A stretch of DNA of 64,000 nucleotides from an uncultured Sphingopyxis sp. (GTDB lineage Bacteria; Pseudomonadota; Alphaproteobacteria; Sphingomonadales; Sphingomonadaceae). The stretch lies in NCBI RefSeq assembly GCF_900078365.1, contig NZ_LT598653.1:3162001-3226000 (forward strand). The letters are read 5' to 3'. Within the stretch, counting starts at the first letter, position 1; every line of letters begins with the position of its first letter. The notes below the pieces were generated by a model. It did no database searches and was not told the origin of the DNA. It saw only the letters and a program-made list of their open reading frames with translations. Position numbers and translations under genes: made by a program. Below are positions 28,756 to 38,329 of the stretch, in pieces.

Positions 28756-29604
28756 TCACGCCTTCAACCGCTCCGCATGCCACGCGACATGCTCGGCCAT
28801 GAAGGTCGAGATGAAATAATAGCTGTGGTCATATCCCGGCTGCATCCGGATTTCGGCCTTCTGTCCGTTGCGCTCGCACGCTTCGACCAGCAATTCGGTC
28901 CTGAGCTGCTCGGTCAGGAAATTGTCGGCTTCGCCCTGATCGACGAGCAGGTCGGGCACGCGCAGTCCCTGATCGAGCAGCGCGCACGCATCATAGGCGT
29001 GCCAGTCCTCGCGATCGTCGCCAAGGTAGCCGCCGAGCGCCTTTTCGCCCCACGGGCATTGCGACGGCGCGGCGATCGGCGAAAAGGCCGACACCGAACG
29101 ATAGCGGTCCTGATTGCGCAGCCCGATGGTCAGCGCGCCGTGCCCGCCCATCGAATGGCCGGTGATGCCCTGCCGCGTCAGGTCGGCGCTCGCGAAATGG
29201 CGCAGGATCAGCGACGGCAGCTCGTCCTCGATGTACGAGCGCATCCGGTAATGCTGCGCCCATGGCTCCTCGGTCGCATCGACATAAAAGCCGGCGCCGA
29301 GCCCGAAATCATAGGCCGCATCGGGATCGTCCGGAACATCCTCGCCGCGCGGCGACGTGTCGGGCGCGATGAAGATCACGCCATGCTCGGCGCAGGCCGC
29401 CCGATACTCGCCCTTTTCCATCACATTCGCATGGGTGCAGGTCAGCCCCGACAGATACCAGAGCACCGGCAGCTTCGCGCCCTCTTCATGGTCGGGGACA
29501 AAGACCGCGAAGGTCATGTCGGTGCCGGTTGTCGTGCTGGCGTGCTTATAGACGCCTTGCGTCCCGCCATGGCTGCGAACGGTGGAAAGGGTTTCGATGG
29601 TCAT
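28756..29604 (-). CDS. fghA: S-formylglutathione hydrolase
   Basis: The preferred start, ATG 29604 (MTIETLSTVRSHGGTQGVYKH), overlaps the stop of the upstream gene as ATGA and gives 282 residues, the family length. It is an alpha/beta hydrolase with the nucleophile Ser in GHSMGGHGALTI; GLTCTHANVMEKGEYR and the His in GYDHSYYFISTFMAEH are typical of FrmB/FghA. It hydrolyses S-formylglutathione to formate and glutathione, the second step after FrmA in formaldehyde detoxification. frmA lies at 31725-32837 on the same strand. Confidence 0.97.
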   Translation of the reverse strand: MTIETLSTVRSHGGTQGVYKHASTTTGTDMTFAVFVPDHEEGAKLPVLWYLSGLTCTHANVMEKGEYRAACAEHGVIFIAPDTSPRGEDVPDDPDAAYDFGLGAGFYVDATEEPWAQHYRMRSYIEDELPSLILRHFASADLTRQGITGHSMGGHGALTIGLRNQDRYRSVSAFSPIAAPSQCPWGEKALGGYLGDDREDWHAYDACALLDQGLRVPDLLVDQGEADNFLTEQLRTELLVEACERNGQKAEIRMQPGYDHSYYFISTFMAEHVAWHAERLKA

Positions 29605-30104
29605 GCGGGGTCCTGAACGGGGATGGACGCGACGAGCGGCCGATGTCCCCAATGACGCAAGAGGTCGAGGATCGTTGCGCCCGAAAGGCCCAACGTGCCG
29701 GTATTGCGGAGCGGATGGACGTTCACCGTCTCCGCCGCGGCCAGCCCTTTGTCGAGCACGACGGTGATGCTTGCCGGCGCGGCATTGATCGCCGCGAGCG
29801 GGGTCACCGATCCCGGCGAAATGCCGAGCAGCCGCTCCATATCCTCCGCCTTGCCGAAGCTCACCCGCTTGCTGCCGATCGCGGCGGGCAGGGCTTTCAG
29901 GTCGACGCGCGCCGCCGACGGCACCGTTACGAGCCAGAAGGCGCCACCATTGTCCTTGAGGAACAGATTCTTGGTATGCGCGCCCGGGATCGCGGCGTTG
30001 ACCGCGTCGCTTTCGGCGACGGTGAACACCGCTTCATGCTCATAGGCGGCGAAGGGGATGGCAAGCGCGCCAAGGTCCGCCAGCAATCCCGCTTCGCCGC
30101 GCAT
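29601..30104 (-). CDS. Prolyl-tRNA deacylase (YbaK/ProX type)
   Basis: The 167-residue protein belongs to the YbaK/aminoacyl-tRNA-editing fold. AVNAAIPGAHTKNLFLKDNGGAFWLVTVPSAARVDLKAL and the C-terminal SVTPLAAINAAPASITVVLDK and VNVHPLRNTGTLGLSG segments are typical of the freestanding ProX/PrdX deacylases that clear Ala-tRNAPro. The conserved Lys that usually contacts the tRNA end is in HTKNLFL. Its position inside the formaldehyde group, overlapping fghA by 4 bases, suggests co-transcription more than a shared function. Confidence 0.9.
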   Translation of the reverse strand: MRGEAGLLADLGALAIPFAAYEHEAVFTVAESDAVNAAIPGAHTKNLFLKDNGGAFWLVTVPSAARVDLKALPAAIGSKRVSFGKAEDMERLLGISPGSVTPLAAINAAPASITVVLDKGLAAAETVNVHPLRNTGTLGLSGATILDLLRHWGHRPLVASIPVQDPA

Positions 30105-30123
30105 GGCTTCTGCCTGTTCCGGC

Positions 30124-30504
30124 TCAGACGACGCGGTGCAGCGCGCAGAGCTTGTTGCCCGACGGATCGCGCAGATAGGCGAGGTAGAGCTGGCCGAAAC
30201 CGCCTTCGCGGATGCCCGGCGGATCTTCGATCGAGGTGCCGCCCGCGGCGACGCCGGCGTCGTGCCATGCCTTCGCCTGTTCGGGATTTTCCATCGCGAA
30301 GCCGATCGTGCAGCCGTTGCCGACGGTCGCGGGCTCGCCGTCGATCGGCGCGGTCACCATGAAGATGCCGCCGTTGTGCAGATACATCAGGCGCCCCTTC
30401 TCGTCCTGGATTCCCGGCTTGCCGCCGATCGCCTGGAAGGTGGCGTCATAGAATGCCTTTGACGCGGCGAGGTCGTTCGATCCGACCATATTGTGACTGT
30501 ACAT
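30124..30504 (-). CDS. VOC-family protein (glyoxalase/dioxygenase fold)
   Basis: The 126-residue protein starts MYSHNMVGSNDLAASKAFYDATFQAIGG, the beginning of a vicinal-oxygen-chelate domain, with the second half ending YLAYLRDPSGNKLCALHR. The canonical metal-ligand positions (His4 near the N-terminus, Glu/His later) are only partly evident, so it may bind or sequester a small molecule. It lies just upstream of the prolyl-tRNA deacylase on the same strand, within the C1 gene group. Confidence 0.88.
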   Translation of the reverse strand: MYSHNMVGSNDLAASKAFYDATFQAIGGKPGIQDEKGRLMYLHNGGIFMVTAPIDGEPATVGNGCTIGFAMENPEQAKAWHDAGVAAGGTSIEDPPGIREGGFGQLYLAYLRDPSGNKLCALHRVV

Positions 30505-30662
30505 GGCTTTCCGCTCCTCCTGATTCTGGTTGCGAATCGATACCTACCCTGCTCCGCCGGGGAGGGCCAGCCGCCATTCTGCTCCGGATTCCCCGAAAAT
30601 GACGAACCCGAAAGCGGCAAGCCGCGTGATCGGATCAGACCCTAGCACCGCCCTCCCTGTCC

Positions 30663-30733
30663 CGTCATCCCGGACTGGCCCTGGGCCAGTTTATCCTGAG
30701 CGCCTGCAAGGCAGTCGAAGGGCCGGGATGACG
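30663..30733. repeat. Class D palindromic repeat, copy 4
   Basis: CGTCATCCCGG and CCGGGATGACG bound a 71-base unit between purU and the VOC gene, with the inner arms imperfect (CTGGGCCAG). It could separate the two transcripts. Confidence 0.8.
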
Positions 30734-30750
30734 ATTCCATCGATCGCGTC

Positions 30751-31611
30751 CTAGCGAAACACCACCGTCTTGCGGCCGTCGATCAGCACGCGCTGTTCGG
30801 CGACCCAGCGCACCGCGCGCGCGAGCACCTGCGCCTCGGTATCGCGGCCAATGCGGATCAGTTCCTCGACCCCGTCGCGGTGATCGACGCGCTCGACCGC
30901 CTGTTCGATGATCGGCCCCTCATCGAGGTCGCTCGTCACGAAATGCGCGGTCGCGCCGATCAGCTTCACGCCGCGCTCGTGCGCGCGGTGATAGGGTTTG
31001 GCGCCCTTGAAGCCCGGCAGAAAGCTGTGGTGGATGTTGATGCAGCGGCCCGCTAGCCGCGCCGACAGATCGCTCGACAAGACCTGCATATAGCGCGCGA
31101 GCACCAGATATTCAGCGCCGCCGCGCATCATCACGTCGAGGATCGCCGCTTCCTGTTCGGCGCGGTTCGCATCGCTCACCGGCAGGTAGTGAAAGGGCAC
31201 CCCATGCCATTCGGAAAGCCGCCGCTGCGTCTCATGATTCGACACGACGCCCACCACGTCGATCGCGAGATTGCCCGTCGACCAGCGGTGGAGCAGGTCG
31301 TTGAGGCAATGGCTGCCTTGCGACACCGCGATCACGAAGCGCGGCTTGGCGGCGGTATCGCTGATCCTTGCATCCATCCGGAATCGCTCGACGATCGGTG
31401 CGAACGCCGCCTGCACCCCGGCCAGCCCCTCGGGAAAGCGCGGTCCTTCGCCGCGGAACTCGACCCGCATGAAGAAGCGCCCCGAATCGAGGTCGGCATA
31501 TTGCTGGCTGTCGAGGATGAAGCCGTCGGCGTCCGCGAGCAGCCCCGTCACCGCCGCGACGATGCCGACCGCGTCAGCGCAGCTGAACGTCAGCACATAG
31601 GGTCCGGTCAA
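30751..31611 (-). CDS. purU: Formyltetrahydrofolate deformylase
   Basis: The start is TTG 31611, six bases after a perfect AGGAGG; the frame remains open far upstream only because it shadows frmA. The 286-residue protein has an N-terminal ACT domain (YVLTFSCADAVGIVAAVTGLLADADGFILDSQQYADLDSGRFFMRVEF) and a C-terminal formyltransferase-like domain with CINIHHSFLPGFKGAKPYHRAHERGVKLIGATAHFVTSDLDEGPII, including the catalytic Asn, His and Asp. It hydrolyses 10-formyl-THF to formate and THF. Its setting beside formaldehyde oxidation genes suggests folate-pool balance during C1 stress. Confidence 0.97.
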   Translation of the reverse strand: MTGPYVLTFSCADAVGIVAAVTGLLADADGFILDSQQYADLDSGRFFMRVEFRGEGPRFPEGLAGVQAAFAPIVERFRMDARISDTAAKPRFVIAVSQGSHCLNDLLHRWSTGNLAIDVVGVVSNHETQRRLSEWHGVPFHYLPVSDANRAEQEAAILDVMMRGGAEYLVLARYMQVLSSDLSARLAGRCINIHHSFLPGFKGAKPYHRAHERGVKLIGATAHFVTSDLDEGPIIEQAVERVDHRDGVEELIRIGRDTEAQVLARAVRWVAEQRVLIDGRKTVVFR

Positions 31612-31627
31612 ACGCTTCCTCCTCTTC

Positions 31628-31699
31628 CCGTCATTGCGAGCGAAGCGAAGCAATCCAGAGTGAAGCCGCTCTGGATTGCTTCGCTTCGCTCGCAATGAC
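31628..31699. repeat. Class D palindromic repeat, copy 5
   Basis: CGTCATTGCGAGCGAAGCGA and its complement form an almost perfect 72-base palindrome between frmA and purU, only 17 bases upstream of the purU start. Confidence 0.9.
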
Positions 31700-31724
31700 G
31701 CCGATAAGGGGAATAGCGAAATCG

Positions 31725-32837
31725 TCAATAAACGACGACGCTGCGGATGCTCTCCCCCGCGTGCATCAGGTCGAAGCCCTTGTTGATCTCCTCGAGGCCC
31801 ATGACATGGGTGATCATCGGGTCGATCTCGATCTTGCCCTGCATATACATATCGACGATCTTCGGCACGTCGGTGCGCCCCTTCGCGCCGCCGAACGCGG
31901 TGCCGCGCCAGTTGCGCCCGGTAACGAGCTGGAACGGCCGCGTCGCAATCTCCTTGCCCGCCTCGGCGACCCCGATGATGATCGAGGTACCCCAGCCGCG
32001 GTGACAGGCTTCCAGTGCCGTCCGCATCACCTCGGTATTGCCCGTGGCGTCGAAGGTGTAGTCGGCGCCTCCGTCGGTCATCTGCACGATCGCCGCGACG
32101 ACATCCTCGCGGCTCATGCCCTTCGAGTTCAGAAACTCGGTCATGCCGAACTTGCGGCCCCATTCTTCGCGATCGGGGTTGATGTCGACGCCGATGATCT
32201 GGTTCGCACCCGCAAGCCGCGCGCCCTGGATCACGTTGAGCCCGATGCCGCCGAGCCCGAAAACAACGACATTGTCGCCGACCTGCACCTTCGCGGTGTT
32301 GATGACCGCACCGACCCCGGTGGTGACGCCGCAGCCGATGTAGCAGCTCGACTGGAAGGGCGCGTCCTCGCGGATCTTCGCAACCGCGATCTCGGGCAGC
32401 ACGGTGAAGTTCGAGAAGGTCGAGCAGCCCATATAATGGAAGATCGGCTGACCTTTGTAGCTGAAGCGCGTCGTGCCGTCGGGCATCAGCCCCTTGCCCT
32501 GCGTCGCGCGGATCGCGGTGCAGAGGTTGGTCTTGCCGCTGAGGCAGCTTTTGCACTGGCGGCATTCGGGGGTGTAGAGCGGGATCACATGGTCGCCGGG
32601 CTTCACGCTCGTCACCCCCGCGCCGACCTCGCGCACCACGCCCGCGCCCTCATGCCCCAGCACGCTCGGGAAAATGCCCTCGCTGTCGAAGCCATCGAGC
32701 GTGTAAGCGTCGGTGTGGCAGATGCCCGTCGCCATGATCTCGACCAGCACCTCGCCCGCCTTCGGACCTTCGAGGTCGAGTTCGACGATCTCGAGCGGCT
32801 TCTTCGCTTCGAACGCAACGGCGGCGCGGGTCTTCAT
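31725..32837 (-). CDS. frmA: S-(hydroxymethyl)glutathione dehydrogenase (class III alcohol dehydrogenase)
   Basis: The start [20 protein letters not shown] at 32837 gives 370 residues, the family length. It is a zinc alcohol dehydrogenase with catalytic-site [28 protein letters not shown] and structural zinc Cys in [19 protein letters not shown]. The Rossmann NAD site is [20 protein letters not shown]. It oxidises the adduct of formaldehyde and glutathione to S-formylglutathione, which fghA hydrolyses. It heads the C1 group on this strand, so formaldehyde induction is a reasonable expectation, though no regulator is adjacent. Confidence 0.97.
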   Translation of the reverse strand: MKTRAAVAFEAKKPLEIVELDLEGPKAGEVLVEIMATGICHTDAYTLDGFDSEGIFPSVLGHEGAGVVREVGAGVTSVKPGDHVIPLYTPECRQCKSCLSGKTNLCTAIRATQGKGLMPDGTTRFSYKGQPIFHYMGCSTFSNFTVLPEIAVAKIREDAPFQSSCYIGCGVTTGVGAVINTAKVQVGDNVVVFGLGGIGLNVIQGARLAGANQIIGVDINPDREEWGRKFGMTEFLNSKGMSREDVVAAIVQMTDGGADYTFDATGNTEVMRTALEACHRGWGTSIIIGVAEAGKEIATRPFQLVTGRNWRGTAFGGAKGRTDVPKIVDMYMQGKIEIDPMITHVMGLEEINKGFDLMHAGESIRSVVVY

Positions 32838-32900
32838 GGGGCGGTCTCCTTCTTGGCGCTCCCAATCAGACAAACGCGGCGGCAATGCAAGATGCGCATT

Positions 32901-33024
32901 CCTCCCTGTGGCCGAAGGCCATGGGGAGGGGACCGCTCGCGAAGCGAGTGGTGGAGGGGCCGCGCCATGGCCCCTCCGTCAGGGCTCCGCGCTGCCACCT
33001 CCCCATCGCTGCGCGACAGGGAGG
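32901..33024. repeat. Class B palindromic repeat, copy 3
   Basis: It begins CCTCCCTGTGGCCGAAGGCC and ends GCGACAGGGAGG, with inner CGCTCGCGAAGCGAG. It separates sdaA and frmA, which both lie on the minus strand. Confidence 0.85.
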
Positions 33025-33053
33025 ATTGGCACTGTGTCGACCATAATCGTCCC

Positions 33054-34433
<1,380 letters not shown>

Positions 34434-34554
34434 GGCCGCGCCTATAGGCGAAGGCGGACGATCCCGATAGGCCCGCGCGGGCCAAATTTCGTTACGGCCT
34501 GCATGAAACCTCTCTCACCGCGGAACCCTACGCGACCAACGTCAAAAGAGAGGG

Positions 34555-34702
34555 TGTGCTCCCGCGAAGGCGGGAGCCCATCTCCGGTCGGCGCCATTTT
34601 GAACCCTCGGGAGATGGGTCAGTATCGGGTTGACCATGCCCCGCATGGTCAAGGATCGTCCGGGGGACGATCCGACCCGATGCTCCTTCGCGGGGACACA
34701 CG
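34555..34702. repeat. Class A palindromic repeat with nested cloverleaf element
   Basis: The outer part (GTGTGCTCCCGCGAAGGCGG and CCCATCTCC) matches the class A unit at 8642. The right half is interrupted at 34621 by a separate 64-bp palindrome, listed separately. It fills the gap between sodB and sdaA. Confidence 0.85.
34621..34684. repeat. 64-bp cloverleaf-like palindrome, copy 2
   Basis: The outer arms AGTATCGGGT and ACCCGATGCT enclose two hairpins: TGACCATGC-CCC-GCATGGTCA and GGATCGTCC-GGG-GGACGATCC. Length and layout equal the copy at 36947, in opposite orientation, with arm sequences changed in a compensating way. Confidence 0.85.
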
Positions 34703-34725
34703 GCATTATCCTGAAAGTAACGATA

Positions 34726-35340
34726 TTACGCCGGATAGGTCCACGTCCCGTCACGCGCGAGATTTTCGGCGGCGAAATCCCAGTTCAAGAGCTCGTCGAC
34801 CACCGCATTCACATAGTCGGGGCGGACATTCTTGCGGTCGATATAATAGGCATGTTCCCACACGTCGATCACCAGCAGCGGCTTGATACCCGCGGTCAGC
34901 TCGGTACCGGCATCATGCGTGTCGGTGACCGACAGCGCGCCGTCGCGTGAGACGAGCCAGGCCCAGCCCGACGCGAAATGGTTGACCGCGGTCTCCTTGA
35001 GCTTCTTCTTCAGCTCGTCGAGCGAACCGAAGTCGCGGTCGATCGCGGCGGCGAGATCGCCGGCGGGCGCGGTCTTCGTGGGCGACAGGCTGTTCCAGTA
35101 AAAGGCGTGGTTCCACGACTGGGCGCTATTGTTGAACAGGCCCTTGTTGCCCGATCCCTCGGCGTGGTGGATGATTTCCTCGAGGGTTTTGTCGGCAAGC
35201 TCGGTGCCCTCGATCGCGGCGTTGACCTTGTCGACATAGGTCTTGTGGTGCTTGCCATGGTGGGTCGCGAGCGTGTCGGCCGAGATATGCGGCGCCAGCG
35301 CGTCCTGGGCATAGGGCAGCGGCGGGAAAGCGATCGTCAT
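34726..35340 (-). CDS. sodB: Superoxide dismutase (Fe/Mn family, probably Fe)
   Basis: The 204-residue protein starts MTIAFPPLPYAQDALAPHISADTLATHHGKHH, with a metal-ligand His in the first helix and a second His in SWNHAFYWNSL. The C-terminal ligands are in DVWEHAYYIDRKNVRPDYV (Asp and His). The sequence pattern is closer to iron SODs. It converts superoxide to oxygen and peroxide in the cytoplasm. The start has the good ribosome site AAAGGAG. It stands alone, with repeats on both sides. Confidence 0.96.
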   Translation of the reverse strand: MTIAFPPLPYAQDALAPHISADTLATHHGKHHKTYVDKVNAAIEGTELADKTLEEIIHHAEGSGNKGLFNNSAQSWNHAFYWNSLSPTKTAPAGDLAAAIDRDFGSLDELKKKLKETAVNHFASGWAWLVSRDGALSVTDTHDAGTELTAGIKPLLVIDVWEHAYYIDRKNVRPDYVNAVVDELLNWDFAAENLARDGTWTYPA

Positions 35341-35427
35341 GGCAGTCTCCTTTATGTGTTCGGGGGTCTAACTCGGTATTTTCGCGCGAGTTGCAACCCC
35401 GTGGCGGCAATTTTCCTTATAATTAGG

Positions 35428-35543
35428 CCCCTCCTCGTCAGAGGAGGGGTTTGGGGTGGTGGGTGCCGGTGAAGGAGCACCACCCCGCTGCGACTAGCGA
35501 GCAAGCTCGCAAGTCTCGCTGCCCCTCCTCTGAAGAGGAGGGG
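35428..35543. repeat. Class C palindromic repeat with reversed core
   Basis: The end stems CCCCTCCTCGTCAGAGGAGG and CCCCTCCTCTGAAGAGGAGG bound a unit with the core CCGCTGCGACTAG-CGAGCAAGCTCG-CAAGTCTCG. The stem bases are T/A variants of the usual C/G arms, yet stay self-complementary. It ends three bases before the ligase stop codon. Confidence 0.85.
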
Positions 35544-35546
35544 TCC

Positions 35547-37304
35547 CTAGGTCACCATCGCCCGCAGCGTCGCGATGCGGTCGGCCTCCTCGGCGGGCTT
35601 GTCGCGGCGGATGCGCGATATGCGCGGGAAGCGCATCGCGAGCCCCGATTTGTGGCGCTTGCTGCCATGGATCGAATCGAAGGCGACTTCGAGCACGAGC
35701 GACTTTTCGACCTCGCGCACCGGGCCGAAGCGGTTCAGCGTGTGGTCGCGCACGAATTTGTCGAGCCATTTCAACTCCTCGTCGGTGAAGCCCGAATAGG
35801 CCTTCCCTACCGGCAGCAACTCGCCCGCGTCGGACCAGCATCCGAAGGTATAGTCCGAATAGAAGCTCGCGCGGCGCCCATTGCCGCGCTGCGCATACAT
35901 CATCACGCAGTCGGCGGTGAGCGGGTCGCGCTTCCACTTGTACCACAGCCCCGCGCGGCGGCCGGCGACATAGGGCGCATCGCGGCGCTTGAGCATCACC
36001 CCCTCGATCGCGGCGTCGCGCGCGCCCGCGCGGCGTTCGGCAAGGTCGTCGAAGTCCTTCGCATCGATCACCTGCGACAGGTCGAAATGGCTGGCGGCGA
36101 GGCGCGGGACGAAAGCCTCCAGCTGCCGCCGCCGTTCGGTCCACGGCAGGCCGCGCAGGTCATTGCCGTCGAGCGCGAGCAGGTCATAGACGCGCACGAA
36201 GGCCGGATAATCGGCGAGCATCTTTTTGGACACCGTCTTGCGCCCGAGCCGTTGCTGGAGCGCGTTGAAACTCGCCGCTTCACCCCCTTGGACTGCCCCG
36301 CGCACGAGCAACTCGCCATCGATCACCGCGTCCTGATCGAAGGCCGCGACCAGCTCGGGAAACGCCCCGCCGATCTCCTCGCCGCCGCGGCTGTAGATGC
36401 GCGTCTCGCTGCCGCCCCCCTTCCCTGCGCGCACGATCTGGACGCGGATGCCGTCCCATTTCCACTCGGCGGCATAATCGGCGAGATCGACGCTCTCTCC
36501 CTCAAGCGGATGCGCGAGCATGAAGGGACGGAAGAAAGCCACATCGGCGAGGTCGGGGCGCTCCGCCCTTCCCTCGCCCCACGCGAACAGCGGCGCATAG
36601 GGCGGCGGGATCGCGTGCCACAGCTCCTCGACATCGTCGACCGGCACGGCGAACGCCTGCGCGAACGCCTGCTTCGCGAGCCGCGCCGACACCCCGACGC
36701 GCATCCCGCCGAGCGCGAGCTTGAGCAGCGCATAGCGCCCGTCGGCGTCGAGCCGGTCGAGCAGCGAAGCAACGACGGCCGGGGCATCGCTGCGCGTGGC
36801 GGCGGAGAGGGCTGCGACGGCTTCGGAGACGCTCAATCCGCCCTCCCCTTCAGGGGAGGGCAGCGAGACTTGGGAGCTTTGCTCCCTAGTCGCAGCGGGT
36901 GGGGGCCATCGGCCTTGCGCAAGGCTGATGGCCCCCACCCCAACCCAGTGTCGGGTAAACCGTCCCCCGGACGGTTTAGGCCATGCCGGGGGCATGGCCG
37001 ACCCGACACTCCTGAAGGGGAGGGGCTTATCAGGCTCCGGCCACAACAGCGCCGCCGTCTCCGCCGTATCGCCGACGAAGTGGCGCGACAGGCGGAACAA
37101 TTCCTCATCCACGCGCGTCGCCAGCAGCGCCCGCACCGTCCCCGCCTTCACCGCCGGAAAGTCGAGGCTCTCGGTCAGCGCCGCGATCGCCCAGCCGCGG
37201 TCGGGATCAGGCGTATGGCGCAGATAATCGGCGATCAGCGCAAGCTTCGTATTGCGCGAGCGCGTGTAGATCAGCCGGTCGATCAGGGCCGCGAAGCGTT
37301 TCAC
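35547..37304 (-). CDS. ATP-dependent DNA ligase (cisplatin-damage-response type) with in-frame repeat insertion
   Basis: The 585-residue protein has an N-terminal DNA-binding domain, an adenylation domain with the nucleotidyl-Lys motif EWKWDGIRVQI, and an OB domain (WYKWKRDPLTADCVMMYAQRGNGRR, PVGKAYSGFTDEELK). About 60 residues of low-complexity sequence, SVGSAMPPAWPKPSGG to QVSLPSPEGEGG, between EPDKPLP and LSVSEAVAAL come from a class C repeat plus a nested 64-bp palindrome, so the protein is longer than usual. The frame is kept. Overlapping by 4 bases, the upstream gene is the ligase-associated exonuclease. The helicase and PdeM phosphatase that usually follow are absent here. Confidence 0.93.
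   Translation of the reverse strand: MKRFAALIDRLIYTRSRNTKLALIADYLRHTPDPDRGWAIAALTESLDFPAVKAGTVRALLATRVDEELFRLSRHFVGDTAETAALLWPEPDKPLPFRSVGSAMPPAWPKPSGGRFTRHWVGVGAISLAQGRWPPPAATREQSSQVSLPSPEGEGGLSVSEAVAALSAATRSDAPAVVASLLDRLDADGRYALLKLALGGMRVGVSARLAKQAFAQAFAVPVDDVEELWHAIPPPYAPLFAWGEGRAERPDLADVAFFRPFMLAHPLEGESVDLADYAAEWKWDGIRVQIVRAGKGGGSETRIYSRGGEEIGGAFPELVAAFDQDAVIDGELLVRGAVQGGEAASFNALQQRLGRKTVSKKMLADYPAFVRVYDLLALDGNDLRGLPWTERRRQLEAFVPRLAASHFDLSQVIDAKDFDDLAERRAGARDAAIEGVMLKRRDAPYVAGRRAGLWYKWKRDPLTADCVMMYAQRGNGRRASFYSDYTFGCWSDAGELLPVGKAYSGFTDEELKWLDKFVRDHTLNRFGPVREVEKSLVLEVAFDSIHGSKRHKSGLAMRFPRISRIRRDKPAEEADRIATLRAMVT
36838..37025. repeat. Class C repeat inside the DNA ligase gene
   Basis: The end stems CCCTCCCCTTCAGGGGAGGG and CCTGAAGGGGAGGGG enclose the core GAGACTT-GGGAGC...GCTCCC-TAGTCGCAGCGG, the GGGGGCCATCGGCCTTGC arm and, just before the right stem, the 64-bp cloverleaf element. 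Its net length leaves the ligase frame open. Confidence 0.9.
36947..37010. repeat. 64-bp cloverleaf-like palindrome, copy 1
   Basis: The outer arms AGTGTCGGGT and ACCCGACACT enclose TAAACCGTCC-CCC-GGACGGTTTA and GGCCATGCC-GGG-GGCATGGCC. It sits in a class C repeat where other copies, such as the one at 50251, read CAACCCCTCCCCTGAAGG without interruption, so it inserted later than its host repeat. Confidence 0.88.
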
Positions 37305-38329
37305 GCCGCCGCCTCCCCGCCCTCATCCTCGACATCGCGTCCGACGAGATGCAGCGCGCGCGCCTTGCGCTGCGTCAGCTCGCACCAGCGCAAGAGGCCG
37401 TCCTCGCTGCCGTGGGTGATCCATGTCTCCCGCGGGTTCACCTCCGCGATCGTCGCGGTGAGTTCGTCCCAGTCGGCATGGTCCGAAATGACAAGCGGCA
37501 GTTCGACCATCCGCTGGCGCGCGCGCTGGCGCACACGCATCCAGCCCGACGCCATCGCGGTCACCGGATCGGGCAGCCGCCGCGACCAGCGGTCATTCAG
37601 CGCCGACGGCGGCGCGAGGACGATCTGCCCCGCCATCTCGGCCTTGCCGGTCTCCGAAACGAGCCGCAGTTCGCCGAGCTCGACGCCGTGGATCGCATAA
37701 AGCTGGCACATCTTCTCGAGCGCGCCGTGGATATAGATCGGCGCATCCCATCCGGCGCCGCGCAATTCGGTGATCACGCGCTGCGCCTTCCCCAACGCAT
37801 AGGCGCCGACGAGCACCGACCGCTCGGGCTCAGCGCGCACCGCGGCGAGCAGCTTGGCGATCTCGTCCCCCGTGGGCGGATGGCGGAACACCGGCAGGCC
37901 GAAGGTCGCCTCGGTGACGAAAATGTCGCACGGCACGACCTCGAAGGGCGCGCAGGTCGGGTCGGCGCGGCGCTTGTAATCGCCGGTGACGACGATCCGC
38001 TCGCCCCGATATTCCATCAGGATCTGCGCGCTGCCGAGCACATGCCCCGCGGGATGGAAGGAAAAGCGCACGCCGCCGCGCTCGAAGCCGTCGCCGTAAC
38101 CGAAGGCCTGGTTATGGCTCGCCTCGGCATCGACGCCATAGCGCAGCGCCATGATCGCGAGCGTCCCGGGCGTCGCGAACACCGCGCCATGGCCGCTGCG
38201 CGCATGGTCGGCGTGGCCGTGCGTCACCGCGGCGCGCGCAACCGGGCGCGACGGGTCGATCCACAGGTCGGCGGGCTTCACATAGATGCCGCTGGGGTGC
38301 GACTCGATCCAGGTTTTGGACTTCGCCAT
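37301..38329 (-). CDS. Ligase-associated DNA exonuclease (metallo-beta-lactamase/beta-CASP)
   Basis: The 342-residue protein has the metallo-beta-lactamase motif AAVTHGHADHARSGH, HPAGHVLGSAQILMEYRGERIVVTGDYKR, and the late ISDHADWDELTATI His motif, all typical of the SNM1/Artemis-like exonucleases paired with this class of ATP-dependent ligase. It should process DNA ends at crosslinks or strand breaks before ligation. Its stop overlaps the ligase start by 4 bases, and its own start abuts the UdgX gene (shared base at 38329), making a three-gene repair operon. Confidence 0.93.
   Translation of the reverse strand: MAKSKTWIESHPSGIYVKPADLWIDPSRPVARAAVTHGHADHARSGHGAVFATPGTLAIMALRYGVDAEASHNQAFGYGDGFERGGVRFSFHPAGHVLGSAQILMEYRGERIVVTGDYKRRADPTCAPFEVVPCDIFVTEATFGLPVFRHPPTGDEIAKLLAAVRAEPERSVLVGAYALGKAQRVITELRGAGWDAPIYIHGALEKMCQLYAIHGVELGELRLVSETGKAEMAGQIVLAPPSALNDRWSRRLPDPVTAMASGWMRVRQRARQRMVELPLVISDHADWDELTATIAEVNPRETWITHGSEDGLLRWCELTQRKARALHLVGRDVEDEGGEAAA

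Noticed and set aside
31612..32565. purU frame open far upstream through the frmA gene
   Set aside because: The extension is antisense-like, low-complexity shadow of frmA; a perfect AGGAGG sits six bases before TTG 31611, where family homology begins.
34526..34545. GGAAC followed by CGTC upstream of sdaA, considered as an EcfG promoter
   Set aside because: The spacing is 13 bases, outside the 16-17 required, and it points away from sdaA.
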